Shown: positions 1-6,731 of the stretch, one piece after another | How the letters are laid out: each line of letters begins with the position of its first letter | How positions within the stretch are numbered: the first letter of the stretch is position 1 | The notes under the pieces: generated by a model | Seen by the model: the letters and a program-made list of their open reading frames with translations, nothing else | What the model was told of the DNA's origin: nothing | Database searches by the model: none | Position numbers and translations under genes: made by a program | Assembly (NCBI GenBank): GCA_017471965.1 | Contig: JAFURF010000030.1 | Location: 1-38,805, forward strand | From: Bacteroidales bacterium | GTDB taxonomy: Bacteria > Bacteroidota > Bacteroidia > Bacteroidales > UBA932 | Length of the DNA: 38,805 bases | Direction of reading: 5' to 3'

Positions 1-189
1 CAGTATGTATCCAAATTGCTTAAAGGACAGGAAAATTTATCAATTCAGACCATTGCCAAATTGGAAGAGGCGCTTGACATTGACATAATTGCAGGTACCC
101 TCGCTCCAGTCTCGGGCTATTCCATTTCGTATTCTGAAAACCCGGTCTATCTTAGTGAACCCGACATCCCGGAATACGGTAGTCGATGA
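1..189 (+). CDS. XRE-type helix-turn-helix regulator, 3' end only
   Basis: The frame is open from the first base to a TGA at 187-189 and gives the last 62 residues of a protein cut by the window edge. The start resembles the recognition helix and following helix of XRE/Cro DNA-binding domains (QYVSKLLKGQENLSIQTIAKLE), ending in a leucine-rich helix (LEEALDIDII). A tail of about 30 residues follows with no clear motif. In the family this fold serves as a transcription regulator and often as the antitoxin of a type II toxin-antitoxin pair. Any toxin partner would lie left of the window. The family call is good; the antitoxin role is only a possibility. Confidence 0.7.
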   Translation, partial: QYVSKLLKGQENLSIQTIAKLEEALDIDIIAGTLAPVSGYSISYSENPVYLSEPDIPEYGSR

Positions 190-199
190 ATCCTGCATG

Positions 200-373
200 C
201 TACACAAATATTACTCTTGAATGAAATGTCTCTGTATATGCACTATCGCCTTCAGTACATTCCTGAATGAGAAATGTGCCGAGTTCGTCCTGATTGTCAA
301 GATAATATTGAAATTCTTTCGTAAGCATCAAAATGTCAATTAAATAGTTCGCAAAACTATCAATAACTTTCAT
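200..373 (-). CDS. Possible small protein, 57 residues, unknown
   Basis: An ATG at 373 opens a 57-codon frame ending in TAG at 200-202, convergent with the XRE gene and 10 bases from its stop. The product begins MKVIDSFANYLIDILMLTKE, which would form an amphipathic helix, and is acidic in the middle. It has no signal peptide and no motif I recognise. A T-rich tract with an imperfect promoter-like run (TAAAATTTTG, one base longer than the usual -7 element) lies about 25 bases upstream. It could be a real small gene, the remnant of a longer one, or chance. Codon use is AT-richer than the core genes to the right, which fits the accessory look of this end. Confidence 0.3.
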   Translation of the reverse strand: MKVIDSFANYLIDILMLTKEFQYYLDNQDELGTFLIQECTEGDSAYTETFHSRVIFV

Positions 374-438
374 TTATTCCAAGTTTCATGATTTATTTTG
401 CAAAATTTTAACCGAACTGATTTCATGCGACATTGCAA

Positions 439-471
439 AAGCGGACCGAAGTACCCGACTCCGGCCCGCTT
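439..471 (-). terminator. Intrinsic terminator of the Rpn-family gene
   Basis: On the minus strand a 10-bp stem (AAGCGGGCCG pairing with CGGTCCGCTT, one G-U pair) closes a 13-base loop and runs into TTTT. It lies about 85 bases beyond the stop of the nuclease gene, so that mRNA would have a fairly long 3' untranslated region. Confidence 0.6.
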
Positions 472-554
472 CCTAATTGTCATCCTGCTGCTCTTTGGCA
501 GAGTTGTTCTATTCCTCTCTTGCTGAAACTATCGGTTGCAAAATCAAGAAGATT

Positions 555-1466
555 TTACAGTTTTTCCACAGTTCCCCTGTCCATCCCTGTAAACTGGACA
601 ATCTGCTCTACCGGCATCCCGGCAGCAAGCATCTTCCTTGCCACTTCCATGTTCGCTTCTTCACGTCCCTCAATTCGACCTTCCGCATGTCCCTGAGCAA
701 GTCCTTCTGCCCTGCCGTCATCCCTTGCGGCGGCCAGTTCTCCGTTACGTCTTTTCTCGTCGTACATATCTTTGTCGTATTGTTCTCGTTTCGTCTTGCT
801 GAAATCATCGATTTCAAATGCATCGAGGAGGTCCTTGCAAGGCTTTTCTTCCGCCCATTTCGGAGGTGCCGTCATCTTGCCTGAATTCTTCAGCAGGTAC
901 ATCAGTTTGTCCTCCAGCGTAACGCATTCATCCGCAGTCTTATGAAATCGTGTAAGTTCAGCAAAGATAATAACAATTGTCTCATCGAGCAAGTCATGGC
1001 ATTCCTTTTCTCGGAACGTATACTCTGAAATATACTTGTCATTCCAATACTCCTTGTCAGGATGCTCGATTTCCACGCCCATCAGCCCTATCAGATAAAC
1101 CGGCGGGACATCATAGTCAAACCCCGTCTTGTTCTGCCTGTCATATGCCCGACTCGCATAACTCACACATCGTTTGAACCACGATTTCTCTCTGTATCTC
1201 TGCGTTTCCACGATGAACTTTGCTCCCGAGACGTCACAGCACATGAAATCGTACTTGAATTCCTTGCTATACCCGATTATCGGCCCCTGATGCTCTGTCG
1301 GTTGATAATCGATCTCCTTAATCTGCCTGTGGTCCGGGAGCAATGTGTTGAGTAGTTCCCTCACCACCTCCTTGTTGTTCTCATCCCCGAAAAACGCCTT
1401 GAAGCCTCCATTGCTGAGTATGTCCACATACCTCTGCTTACTTTTCTCCTGAATTTTCTCTTCCAT
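555..1466 (-). CDS. Rpn-family PD-(D/E)XK nuclease
   Basis: The 303-residue product matches the Rpn family (recombination-promoting nuclease, PDDEXK_2), often annotated as a putative transposase. The family is known to cut DNA and to promote RecA-independent recombination; some members act in phage defence. Residues 73-89 carry the likely active site: D73 in YDFMCCD, then E87 and Q89 in FIVETQ, the Asp...Glu-x-Gln form typical of this group. The C-terminal quarter (about 235-275) has the charged xGxxEG repeats common in Bacteroidetes copies and ends in a short putative helix-turn-helix (MPVEQIVQFTGMDRGTVEKL). No terminal repeats flank it, so there is no sign that it is an insertion sequence. 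The ATG at 1466 is preceded by GAACTTTG about 30 bases upstream, a near match to the local promoter element. Confidence 0.85.
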   Translation of the reverse strand: MEEKIQEKSKQRYVDILSNGGFKAFFGDENNKEVVRELLNTLLPDHRQIKEIDYQPTEHQGPIIGYSKEFKYDFMCCDVSGAKFIVETQRYREKSWFKRCVSYASRAYDRQNKTGFDYDVPPVYLIGLMGVEIEHPDKEYWNDKYISEYTFREKECHDLLDETIVIIFAELTRFHKTADECVTLEDKLMYLLKNSGKMTAPPKWAEEKPCKDLLDAFEIDDFSKTKREQYDKDMYDEKRRNGELAAARDDGRAEGLAQGHAEGRIEGREEANMEVARKMLAAGMPVEQIVQFTGMDRGTVEKL

Positions 1467-1567
1467 AACTTAAAAATTAAAGTTGACAGGAGCAAAGTTC
1501 GGGAGGATTAAACCGGAGTTGACTAAAATAAAGAAAAACAAGCGTTTCCGAATTTTATCATTTCAGG

Positions 1568-1598
1568 TTTTCGTCACACATAGGAGATTTTCGTCACA
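1568..1598. repeat. Two 11-bp direct repeats 20 bp apart
   Basis: TTTTCGTCACA occurs at 1568-1578 and again at 1588-1598. The start-to-start distance is 20 bp, about two helical turns, so both copies face the same side of the DNA. They lie 56-86 bases upstream of the aldose epimerase ATG in an otherwise AT-rich spacer of 187 bases. The layout resembles a tandem operator, but no cognate regulator is identified. Confidence 0.5.
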
Positions 1599-1653
1599 TT
1601 TTTCTTTTTTTTGAGTTTTTTGTAATTTTACGGGAATTAATTTCGAGTGTTAT

Positions 1654-2526
1654 ATGGAAATTCTTAAAAACGACATTCTGTCTGTTGAGGTCAGCGGTCA
1701 TGGCGCTGAACTGCAGAGCATAAGAAAAGGGGAGGTGGAGTACCTCTGGTACGGTGACCCTGCATATTGGGGACGCAGGTCTCCTGTTCTTTTCCCGATT
1801 GTGGGAAGTGTCTGGGATGCCAGATATCGTGTGAACGGCAAGGAGTACGGTCTGGGTCAGCACGGTTTTGCCCGTGACATGGATTTCACGCTTGTGAGTG
1901 CTTCTGATACTGAAGTGCGTTACAGGCTAGAATCTTCTGAAGAGACCCTTGCAAAGTACCCTTATCCTTTCGTACTGGAGATTGCATATCGTCTTCGCGG
2001 AAACGAACTTGATGTCATCTGGGAGGTCACGAACCCTGCCTCTGAAGACCTTCATTTCCAGATCGGAGCCCATCCTGCCTTCCTTTATCCTGATTATGGC
2101 AAGGAATCTTCCGGACGCGGTCATTTCACTTTTGACAAGACCGGGGACCTTGAATGCGTCAGACTTGCCGACAAAGGTTGCGTGGACGCTTCGACAAGAT
2201 ATCCTCTTCCGATGAAGGACGGCATCCTCAAACTTGAGAGGGATACCTTCGATCCTGTCAACACTTTTGTCCTCGAGGATTCGCAGGTGCGCGAAGTGAA
2301 CATGTTCAAGGAAGACGGTACACCGTGGCTCTCTGTTCGTTTCGATGCTCCTGTACTCGGCATCTGGTCGCCTCCGGGCATGAATGCTCCGTTCATCTGC
2401 ATCGAGCCTTGGTACGGCCGCTGCGACCGTATGGGATATGAAGGGGAATATAAGGACAAGGACTGGATGAACATCCTTGCTCCGGGAGAAAAGTTCTCGA
2501 GCGTATATACTATAGTGATTGCTTAG
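1654..2526 (+). CDS. Aldose 1-epimerase family protein
   Basis: The 290-residue cytosolic product belongs to the galactose mutarotase-like superfamily, closest in look to the short LacX/YeaD-type branch. Family members interconvert alpha and beta anomers of hexoses or hexose phosphates. The expected active-site residues are present: H70 in GQHGFARD, H140 in GAHPAF, and the general base E251 in ICIEPWYGRCD. There is no signal peptide. The first ATG of the frame is used; the promoter is unclear (a weak TAATTTTA some 24 bases upstream). It stands alone between the nuclease gene and feoB, so its sugar substrate cannot be inferred from neighbours. Confidence 0.85.
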   Translation: MEILKNDILSVEVSGHGAELQSIRKGEVEYLWYGDPAYWGRRSPVLFPIVGSVWDARYRVNGKEYGLGQHGFARDMDFTLVSASDTEVRYRLESSEETLAKYPYPFVLEIAYRLRGNELDVIWEVTNPASEDLHFQIGAHPAFLYPDYGKESSGRGHFTFDKTGDLECVRLADKGCVDASTRYPLPMKDGILKLERDTFDPVNTFVLEDSQVREVNMFKEDGTPWLSVRFDAPVLGIWSPPGMNAPFICIEPWYGRCDRMGYEGEYKDKDWMNILAPGEKFSSVYTIVIA

Positions 2527-2547
2527 GGCATCGCAAGTAATAGGTAG

Positions 2548-2595
2548 GCACCGTGGTCGGGCATCATAATATGTCGTGATTGCGGTGCTGTTTTT
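2548..2595 (+). terminator. Possible intrinsic terminator after the epimerase gene
   Basis: GCACCG at 2548-2553 can pair with CGGTGC at 2583-2588. An inner stem of GCATCA with TGATTGC, with one bulge, extends the fold, and a run of Ts follows at 2591-2595. The left side carries a 7-base internal loop, so the stem is imperfect. Confidence 0.4.
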
Positions 2596-2629
2596 ATGGC
2601 CTGGACGGTGCTCCATCCATGATTTTTGA

Positions 2630-2637
2630 TATCTTTG
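2630..2637 (+). promoter_or_regulatory. Promoter -7 element of feoAB
   Basis: TATCTTTG matches the Bacteroidota TAnnTTTG element and ends 22 bases before the feoAB ATG. No clear -33 TTTG is visible. No palindromic Fur-like box could be recognised by eye. Confidence 0.65.
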
Positions 2638-2659
2638 CGCTCTGCGCAAGAACAACAGC

Positions 2660-5044
2660 ATGAAACTTTCGGAATTGAAGACGGGGGAGCGTGGCGTGAT
2701 CGTGAAGGTCAACGGCCATGGCGGCTTCCGTAAAAGAATAATAGAGATGGGTTTTGTGAGAGGCAGCAAGGTCAAGGTGATCCTTAACGCCCCTCTGAGG
2801 GATCCTATCGAGTATGAGATAATCGGATACAAGATATCCCTGCGCCGCGAAGAGGCATCAAAGATCGAGGTCATCAGTGAAAGCGAGGCAAAGGAGACTC
2901 TGAAGACAGGGGAGTTCCTGCAGGCACTTGAGGCTGACGAGGATACTCGTCTGGAGCAGGAGATGAGGACTCTTGCGGAAGAGCGCCGCAGGACCATAAA
3001 GGTGGCTCTTGTCGGCAATCCGAACTGCGGCAAGACCTCTCTTTTCAATATTGCGTCAGGCAGTCATGAGCATGTGGGAAACTACAGTGGAGTGACAGTG
3101 GATGCAAAGGAAGGCACATTCGAGCATTGCGGATACAGATTCATACTGGTAGACCTTCCCGGCACATATTCCCTTTCGGCTTACAGTCCCGAGGAACTGT
3201 ATGTCCGCAGGAACCTTGTGGACGATATGCCGGATGTGGTGGTCAATGTCGTGGACGCATCCAACCTTCAGAGGAACCTCTATCTCACTACGCAACTTAT
3301 CGACATGAACCTTCGCGTAGTGATGGCCCTGAACATGTACGATGAACTGGAGGCCCGAGGTGACCGTCTGGACATCAGGCAGTTGGGATGGCTTCTCGGA
3401 ATGCCTGTCGTGCCGACTGTAAGCCGTACCGGCAAGGGCATTGAGGAACTCTTCGATACAGTGGTGCAGATCTACGAAAAGAGCGACCCGCATCTGGCCC
3501 GCCATATCCACATCAACCACGGAGCGGAACTTGAGCAGAGCATCACCAGAATAAAGGGCTTCATCAAGAAGAATACAGACCTGCGCTACAGGTACTCTAC
3601 CAGATATCTTGCAATCAAATATCTTGAAAACGATGCCGAGATAGAGAAGATTGTGGAGGGTCTTCCGAACAGGGATGAGATAATTTCCGCAAGGTTCGAG
3701 GAGAACAACAGGCTCAGGGCCATTCTCGGATCTTCGGCCGAATCATCCATGGTAGATGCCAAATATGCCTTTGTCCAGGGTGCTCTTGCCGAAACTTATG
3801 TGCCGGCTTCCGGCAAGCGTAAAGGACGGACCCTGACGGATCATATCGATGCCGTGGTGACAAACAGATGGGCGGCATTCCCGATATTCTTCTTCCTTCT
3901 GTATCTGGTCTTTGACGGTACTTTTGTCATCGGAGAGTATCCGATGCAGTGGATCGAATCGCTAGTGGAACATGTAGGGGCGTTTGTAGCCTCGGTGATG
4001 GCGGACGGATGGCTCAAGGACCTTGTAGTCGACGGCATCATCGGCGGAGTGGGAAGCGTACTTGTCTTCCTGCCCAACATCCTTCTTCTGTATCTCTTCA
4101 TTTCTCTTATGGAGGATTCGGGATATATGGCCCGCGCGGCCTTCATCATGGACCGTCTGATGCATAAGATAGGACTCCATGGAAAATCCTTCATCCCTAT
4201 GATCATGGGATTCGGATGCAATGTGCCGGCCATCATGGCGACCAGGACCATCGAGAGCAGGAAAAGCCGCCTGATCACCATGCTCATCATTCCTCTGATG
4301 TCATGTGCGGGCCGGATGCCTGTATATATATTGATAGCGGGCGCTTTCTTCCCGCGTCATGCCGGCCTGGTGCTTCTTGGACTGTATGCTCTTGGAATAG
4401 TCCTCGCTGTGATTGCCGCCAGAATCATGAGCCGGTTCTTCAAGGATGATGACCTGCCTTTCGTGATGGAACTTCCGCCGTACCGCATACCTACCGCCAA
4501 ATCGGTTTTCCGTCATACATGGGAGAAGGGAAAGCAGTATCTGCAGAAGATGAGCGGCATCATCCTCATATGTTCCATGGTGATATGGTTCCTTGGCTAT
4601 TTCCCAAATCATGATGCATACGGTTCTGTAAAGGAGCAGCAGGAACATTCATTCATCGGCTATATCGGCAAGGCTATGGAGCCTGTTCTGGAACCGTTGG
4701 GATTTGACTGGCGCATGGGAGTCGGCATTGTTGCCGGAGTAGGTGCCAAGGAACTGGTGGTCAGCACTCTTGGCGTCATGTATGCCGATGAGGAACCGGT
4801 TGCATCGGGTGACCCTGAAGGCGATACCCGTCTGCAGCGTGCCCTGGTGCGCTCTGTGACTCCGCCGGCTGCTCTTGCATATATGGTGTTCATCCTTCTG
4901 TACTTCCCGTGCATAGCGACTTTCGTCGCCATAAAGAATGAAAGCGGAGGCTGGAAATGGGCCATCATCACGGCGGTATATACCATCCTTCTGGCATGGG
5001 TGGCTGCATTCATCACCTTCCGACTGGCCTCATTGTTCCTATAA
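2660..5044 (+). CDS. feoB: Ferrous iron transporter, FeoA-FeoB fusion
   Basis: The 794-residue inner membrane protein imports Fe2+ and is powered or gated by a GTPase domain. Residues 1-75 form an SH3-like FeoA domain (KLSELKTGERGVIVKV). After a charged linker comes the G domain: G1 GNPNCGKTS at 119-127, switch I around T146, G3 DLPG at 165-168, G4 NMYD at 225-228 and G5 near SRTGKG at 255-260. A helical region about 270-400 precedes the membrane part, which carries the two Gate motifs (GFGCNVPAIMATRTIESR and GAKELVVSTLGVMY). Fusion of FeoA to FeoB is frequent in Bacteroidota, and no separate feoA or feoC is seen here. The switch region reads NYSGVTV instead of the NWPGVTV common elsewhere. 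The gene is alone behind its own promoter. Confidence 0.96.
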   Translation: MKLSELKTGERGVIVKVNGHGGFRKRIIEMGFVRGSKVKVILNAPLRDPIEYEIIGYKISLRREEASKIEVISESEAKETLKTGEFLQALEADEDTRLEQEMRTLAEERRRTIKVALVGNPNCGKTSLFNIASGSHEHVGNYSGVTVDAKEGTFEHCGYRFILVDLPGTYSLSAYSPEELYVRRNLVDDMPDVVVNVVDASNLQRNLYLTTQLIDMNLRVVMALNMYDELEARGDRLDIRQLGWLLGMPVVPTVSRTGKGIEELFDTVVQIYEKSDPHLARHIHINHGAELEQSITRIKGFIKKNTDLRYRYSTRYLAIKYLENDAEIEKIVEGLPNRDEIISARFEENNRLRAILGSSAESSMVDAKYAFVQGALAETYVPASGKRKGRTLTDHIDAVVTNRWAAFPIFFFLLYLVFDGTFVIGEYPMQWIESLVEHVGAFVASVMADGWLKDLVVDGIIGGVGSVLVFLPNILLLYLFISLMEDSGYMARAAFIMDRLMHKIGLHGKSFIPMIMGFGCNVPAIMATRTIESRKSRLITMLIIPLMSCAGRMPVYILIAGAFFPRHAGLVLLGLYALGIVLAVIAARIMSRFFKDDDLPFVMELPPYRIPTAKSVFRHTWEKGKQYLQKMSGIILICSMVIWFLGYFPNHDAYGSVKEQQEHSFIGYIGKAMEPVLEPLGFDWRMGVGIVAGVGAKELVVSTLGVMYADEEPVASGDPEGDTRLQRALVRSVTPPAALAYMVFILLYFPCIATFVAIKNESGGWKWAIITAVYTILLAWVAAFITFRLASLFL

Positions 5045-5047
5045 ACG

Positions 5048-5184
5048 CCTTCCGGAGGTGGTGTCGGTCGTCAGACTTCCGGGACCTGCGGTCCCTTCAT
5101 CCACCCTCGACCTGAAGGTCTCGGGAGCCGCTCACGAGGCCGCGGCCGGCCACGGTCTTCCGATCCGACACCACCTCCGGAAGG
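5048..5184. repeat. 137-bp element with perfect 20-bp terminal inverted repeats
   Basis: The 20 bases at 5048-5067 (starting CCTTCCGGAGG) are the exact reverse complement of 5165-5184. Between them lie several short GC-rich hairpins, for example GGGACC-TGC-GGTCCC and GACCT-GAA-GGTC, and a CCGCGGCCGG tract. The element starts three bases after the feoB stop. It may be a MITE-like intergenic repeat or a very large terminator-like fold; there is no T run after the right arm. Part of the right arm (TCCGGAAGGAAGAA, 5176-5189) recurs as a direct copy at 5248-5261. Confidence 0.75.
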
Positions 5185-5228
5185 AAGAATACCAACATTT
5201 GGGGATTGTCGGAGTTATGGTGATGTCG

Positions 5229-5236
5229 TACCTTTG
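5229..5236 (+). promoter_or_regulatory. Promoter-like -7 element inside the feoB-hemerythrin spacer
   Basis: TACCTTTG fits the same TAnnTTTG consensus as the gene promoters here, but no convincing coding frame follows before the next promoter at 5404. It would start a transcript near 5241 that enters the structured region at 5325-5394. Chance occurrence is possible. Confidence 0.4.
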
Positions 5237-5324
5237 CATCAGAGATTTCCGGAAGGAAGAAATAATAAGCCATTATAGTTATAGAATTCAAATCCTTTTA
5301 ATTGTTGTATTGAACTTTTATAGT

Positions 5325-5394
5325 TTTCAATGAGAGGCCTTCCGTGACGGAACGCCTCTTGCTGATTTATGGGGCAAGGAGCGTTTCATTGAAA
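5325..5394 (+). ncRNA. Candidate structured RNA or operator region
   Basis: TTTCAATGA at 5325-5333 pairs perfectly with TCATTGAAA at 5386-5394. Inside is a strong hairpin at 5333-5359: AGAGGC with GCCTCT, a C-C mismatch, then TTCCG with CGGAA around a TGA loop. A weaker arm follows, TTGC with GCAA (5359-5377). Together they could fold as a three-way junction. The right strand also reads TTTCATTGAAA (5384-5394), an 11-bp palindrome ending 9 bases before the -7 box of the next gene, so a DNA operator is an equal alternative. It does not match any riboswitch class I know. Confidence 0.35.
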
Positions 5395-5403
5395 GAAAAA
5401 AGT

Positions 5404-5411
5404 TAACTTTG
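5404..5411 (+). promoter_or_regulatory. Promoter -7 element of the RIC-like/LuxR operon
   Basis: TAACTTTG ends 15 bases before the ATG at 5427. The palindrome TTTCATTGAAA lies just upstream at 5384-5394, where a regulator would overlap the RNA polymerase footprint. Confidence 0.6.
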
Positions 5412-5426
5412 GACAAATAATTTTTT

Positions 5427-6122
5427 ATGACTACAGAGATCCAGCGAATCGTCTTTTCCGAGTCCATCAAACTGGCGGACCTGATAGACGTTAACTTCAA
5501 GTTGCTGAATGTGCTTTCCCGTTTCGGAGTAAGCCTTGGCTTTGGAGAAAATACCGTCAGCGAAATGTGCGCAAGGCAGGGAATCAACCTGAATTCCTTC
5601 CTGCTCATATGCAATGTGTATACGTACGATGACTATGTCCCGTCTGCAGAACTGATGTCGGAGGCGGATCCTGTGACGATAGTGGATTATCTCCATAATT
5701 CCCATGCATTCTATCTTGAGAAGGAGTTCATGAGTCTGGAGAAGAACCTCAAGGCCATGGTGGAGCCATGTGATGACATGCAGAAGAAGGTGGTTGCGAA
5801 GTTCTTTGCAGACTACAAGGCTCAGGTGGAGAATCATTTCGAGTATGAGGAGAGCGTTGTCTTCCCTTATGTCCGCGGCCTGAAGGAAGGGGGAAGGCAG
5901 GAAAGTTATTCCATAGAGCAGTTCGAGGAAAACCACAGCAATATCGACGAGACCCTCAGCGACCTCAAGAGCATCGTCATGAAGTATCTCCCTGAGACAT
6001 GTGATACCGTACTTCGCAACGAAGTCCTCTACCGCATATACAGGCTCGAGGAAGATCTGGCCAAGCATACTATCATTGAAGACTCGGTACTTATACCGAT
6101 GGTAAACAGGTTGGAGGCATGA
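5427..6122 (+). CDS. Hemerythrin-like di-iron protein, RIC/YtfE type
   Basis: The 231-residue product resembles RIC (YtfE/ScdA), which in other bacteria helps repair iron-sulfur clusters after nitric oxide or oxidative damage. The hemerythrin half has a ligand set that lines up with the known YtfE pattern by spacing: H90 or H93, H137, E141, H170, H214 and E218. The first 65 residues look like the ScdA_N domain (LSRFGVSLGFGENTVSEMC). The family's cysteine pair in the DFCCGG motif is replaced here by SLGFGE, so that domain has probably lost its original function. The stop overlaps the start of the LuxR-type gene (ATGA), so the two are one operon and likely one pathway. The feoB neighbour fits an iron or NO-stress role, which is inference. 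Confidence 0.85.
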   Translation: MTTEIQRIVFSESIKLADLIDVNFKLLNVLSRFGVSLGFGENTVSEMCARQGINLNSFLLICNVYTYDDYVPSAELMSEADPVTIVDYLHNSHAFYLEKEFMSLEKNLKAMVEPCDDMQKKVVAKFFADYKAQVENHFEYEESVVFPYVRGLKEGGRQESYSIEQFEENHSNIDETLSDLKSIVMKYLPETCDTVLRNEVLYRIYRLEEDLAKHTIIEDSVLIPMVNRLEA

Positions 6123-6727
6123 TGAAGGCAGGTCATAAGAAAGTACTTCTCATTATCCCTTCAATGATAGTTGCAAGGGGGATCGAGGCTGTTCTTGGAG
6201 AACTGGGGGAGTTCCGTGTGGAAGGCATTCTCTCGGATCTGTCCCATTCGTCTGAGGCCCGTCTGAGAAACATGGATGCCGATGTGATAATCATCGATCC
6301 TGTGGTGTTCGATTATGTGTCCCGTATGAACGGCCGGAGCAGGATCGCTGAACATACAGATGCCGCTGTCGTCGCTCTGAAGACAATACCTATGGATGAC
6401 GAACAGTTGAAGCAGTATGACGGGTTCATCAGCATGTACGACCAGGCGGTGACTGTGGTGAAGAAACTCCGTGACTCCCTCTCGTCAAGAACAGAGGTGG
6501 CGGATTCGGATGAATACGACCTGTCGGCAAGGGAGAAGGAAATACTTGTCTGTGTCGCCAAGGGCATGCTGAACAAGGAGATCGCAGACCATTTCAGCAT
6601 ATCCATCCACACTGTCATCACCCACCGCAAGAACATCACGCGCAAGACAGGCATCAAGACCGTCGCCGGCCTTACTGTTTATGCCCTCCTGAATAATCTC
6701 ATCGACTCAGGCTCCATCGAACTCTGA
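6119..6727 (+). CDS. LuxR/NarL-type regulator with degenerate receiver domain
   Basis: The 202-residue product has a receiver-like N-terminal half and a C-terminal LuxR helix-turn-helix (about 133-195) with the signature SAREKEILVCVAKGMLNKEI and the recognition helix SIHTVITHRKN. A candidate phosphorylation site, D60 in VIIIDP, is present. The acidic pair that normally follows beta strand 1 is missing, because the strand reads VLLIIPSM. The usual conserved lysine loop is also not clear. Phosphorylation control is therefore doubtful, and the domain may sense something else or act through its partner. It overlaps the RIC-like gene by 4 bases. The stop lies 4 bases from the convergent NhaC gene, with no terminator between them. 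Confidence 0.85.
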   Translation: MMKAGHKKVLLIIPSMIVARGIEAVLGELGEFRVEGILSDLSHSSEARLRNMDADVIIIDPVVFDYVSRMNGRSRIAEHTDAAVVALKTIPMDDEQLKQYDGFISMYDQAVTVVKKLRDSLSSRTEVADSDEYDLSAREKEILVCVAKGMLNKEIADHFSISIHTVITHRKNITRKTGIKTVAGLTVYALLNNLIDSGSIEL

Positions 6728-6731
6728 TCTG

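Larger units (their letters stand above)
5045..5426. other. Gene-free region between feoB and the RIC-like gene
   Basis: This 382-base spacer holds no convincing gene. It contains the 137-bp inverted-repeat element, a 14-bp direct repeat of part of its arm at 5248-5261, a lone promoter-like box at 5229, and the structured region at 5325-5394. A weak open frame continuing to 5333 has no start that would survive the promoter box inside it. Confidence 0.6.

Noticed and set aside
555-1466. Reading the Rpn-family gene as a complete insertion sequence
   Set aside because: No terminal inverted repeats or target duplications were found around it. It has its own terminator, and the family's transposase label is historical.
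1927-3048. Open minus-strand frame of 373 codons across the epimerase and feoB genes
   Set aside because: It lies opposite two strong conserved genes and across their intergenic spacer, has no promoter, and its product is rich in Arg and Ser as expected of an antisense shadow.
4938-5333. Open plus-strand frame through the feoB end and the inverted-repeat element
   Set aside because: It runs through the repeat arms and a promoter-like box, and its sequence is low in protein-like features apart from a short hydrophobic tail.
5325-5394. Known riboswitch controlling the RIC-like operon
   Set aside because: The fold lies upstream of the operon's own promoter box, so it would not be in that mRNA, and no conserved riboswitch core is recognisable.
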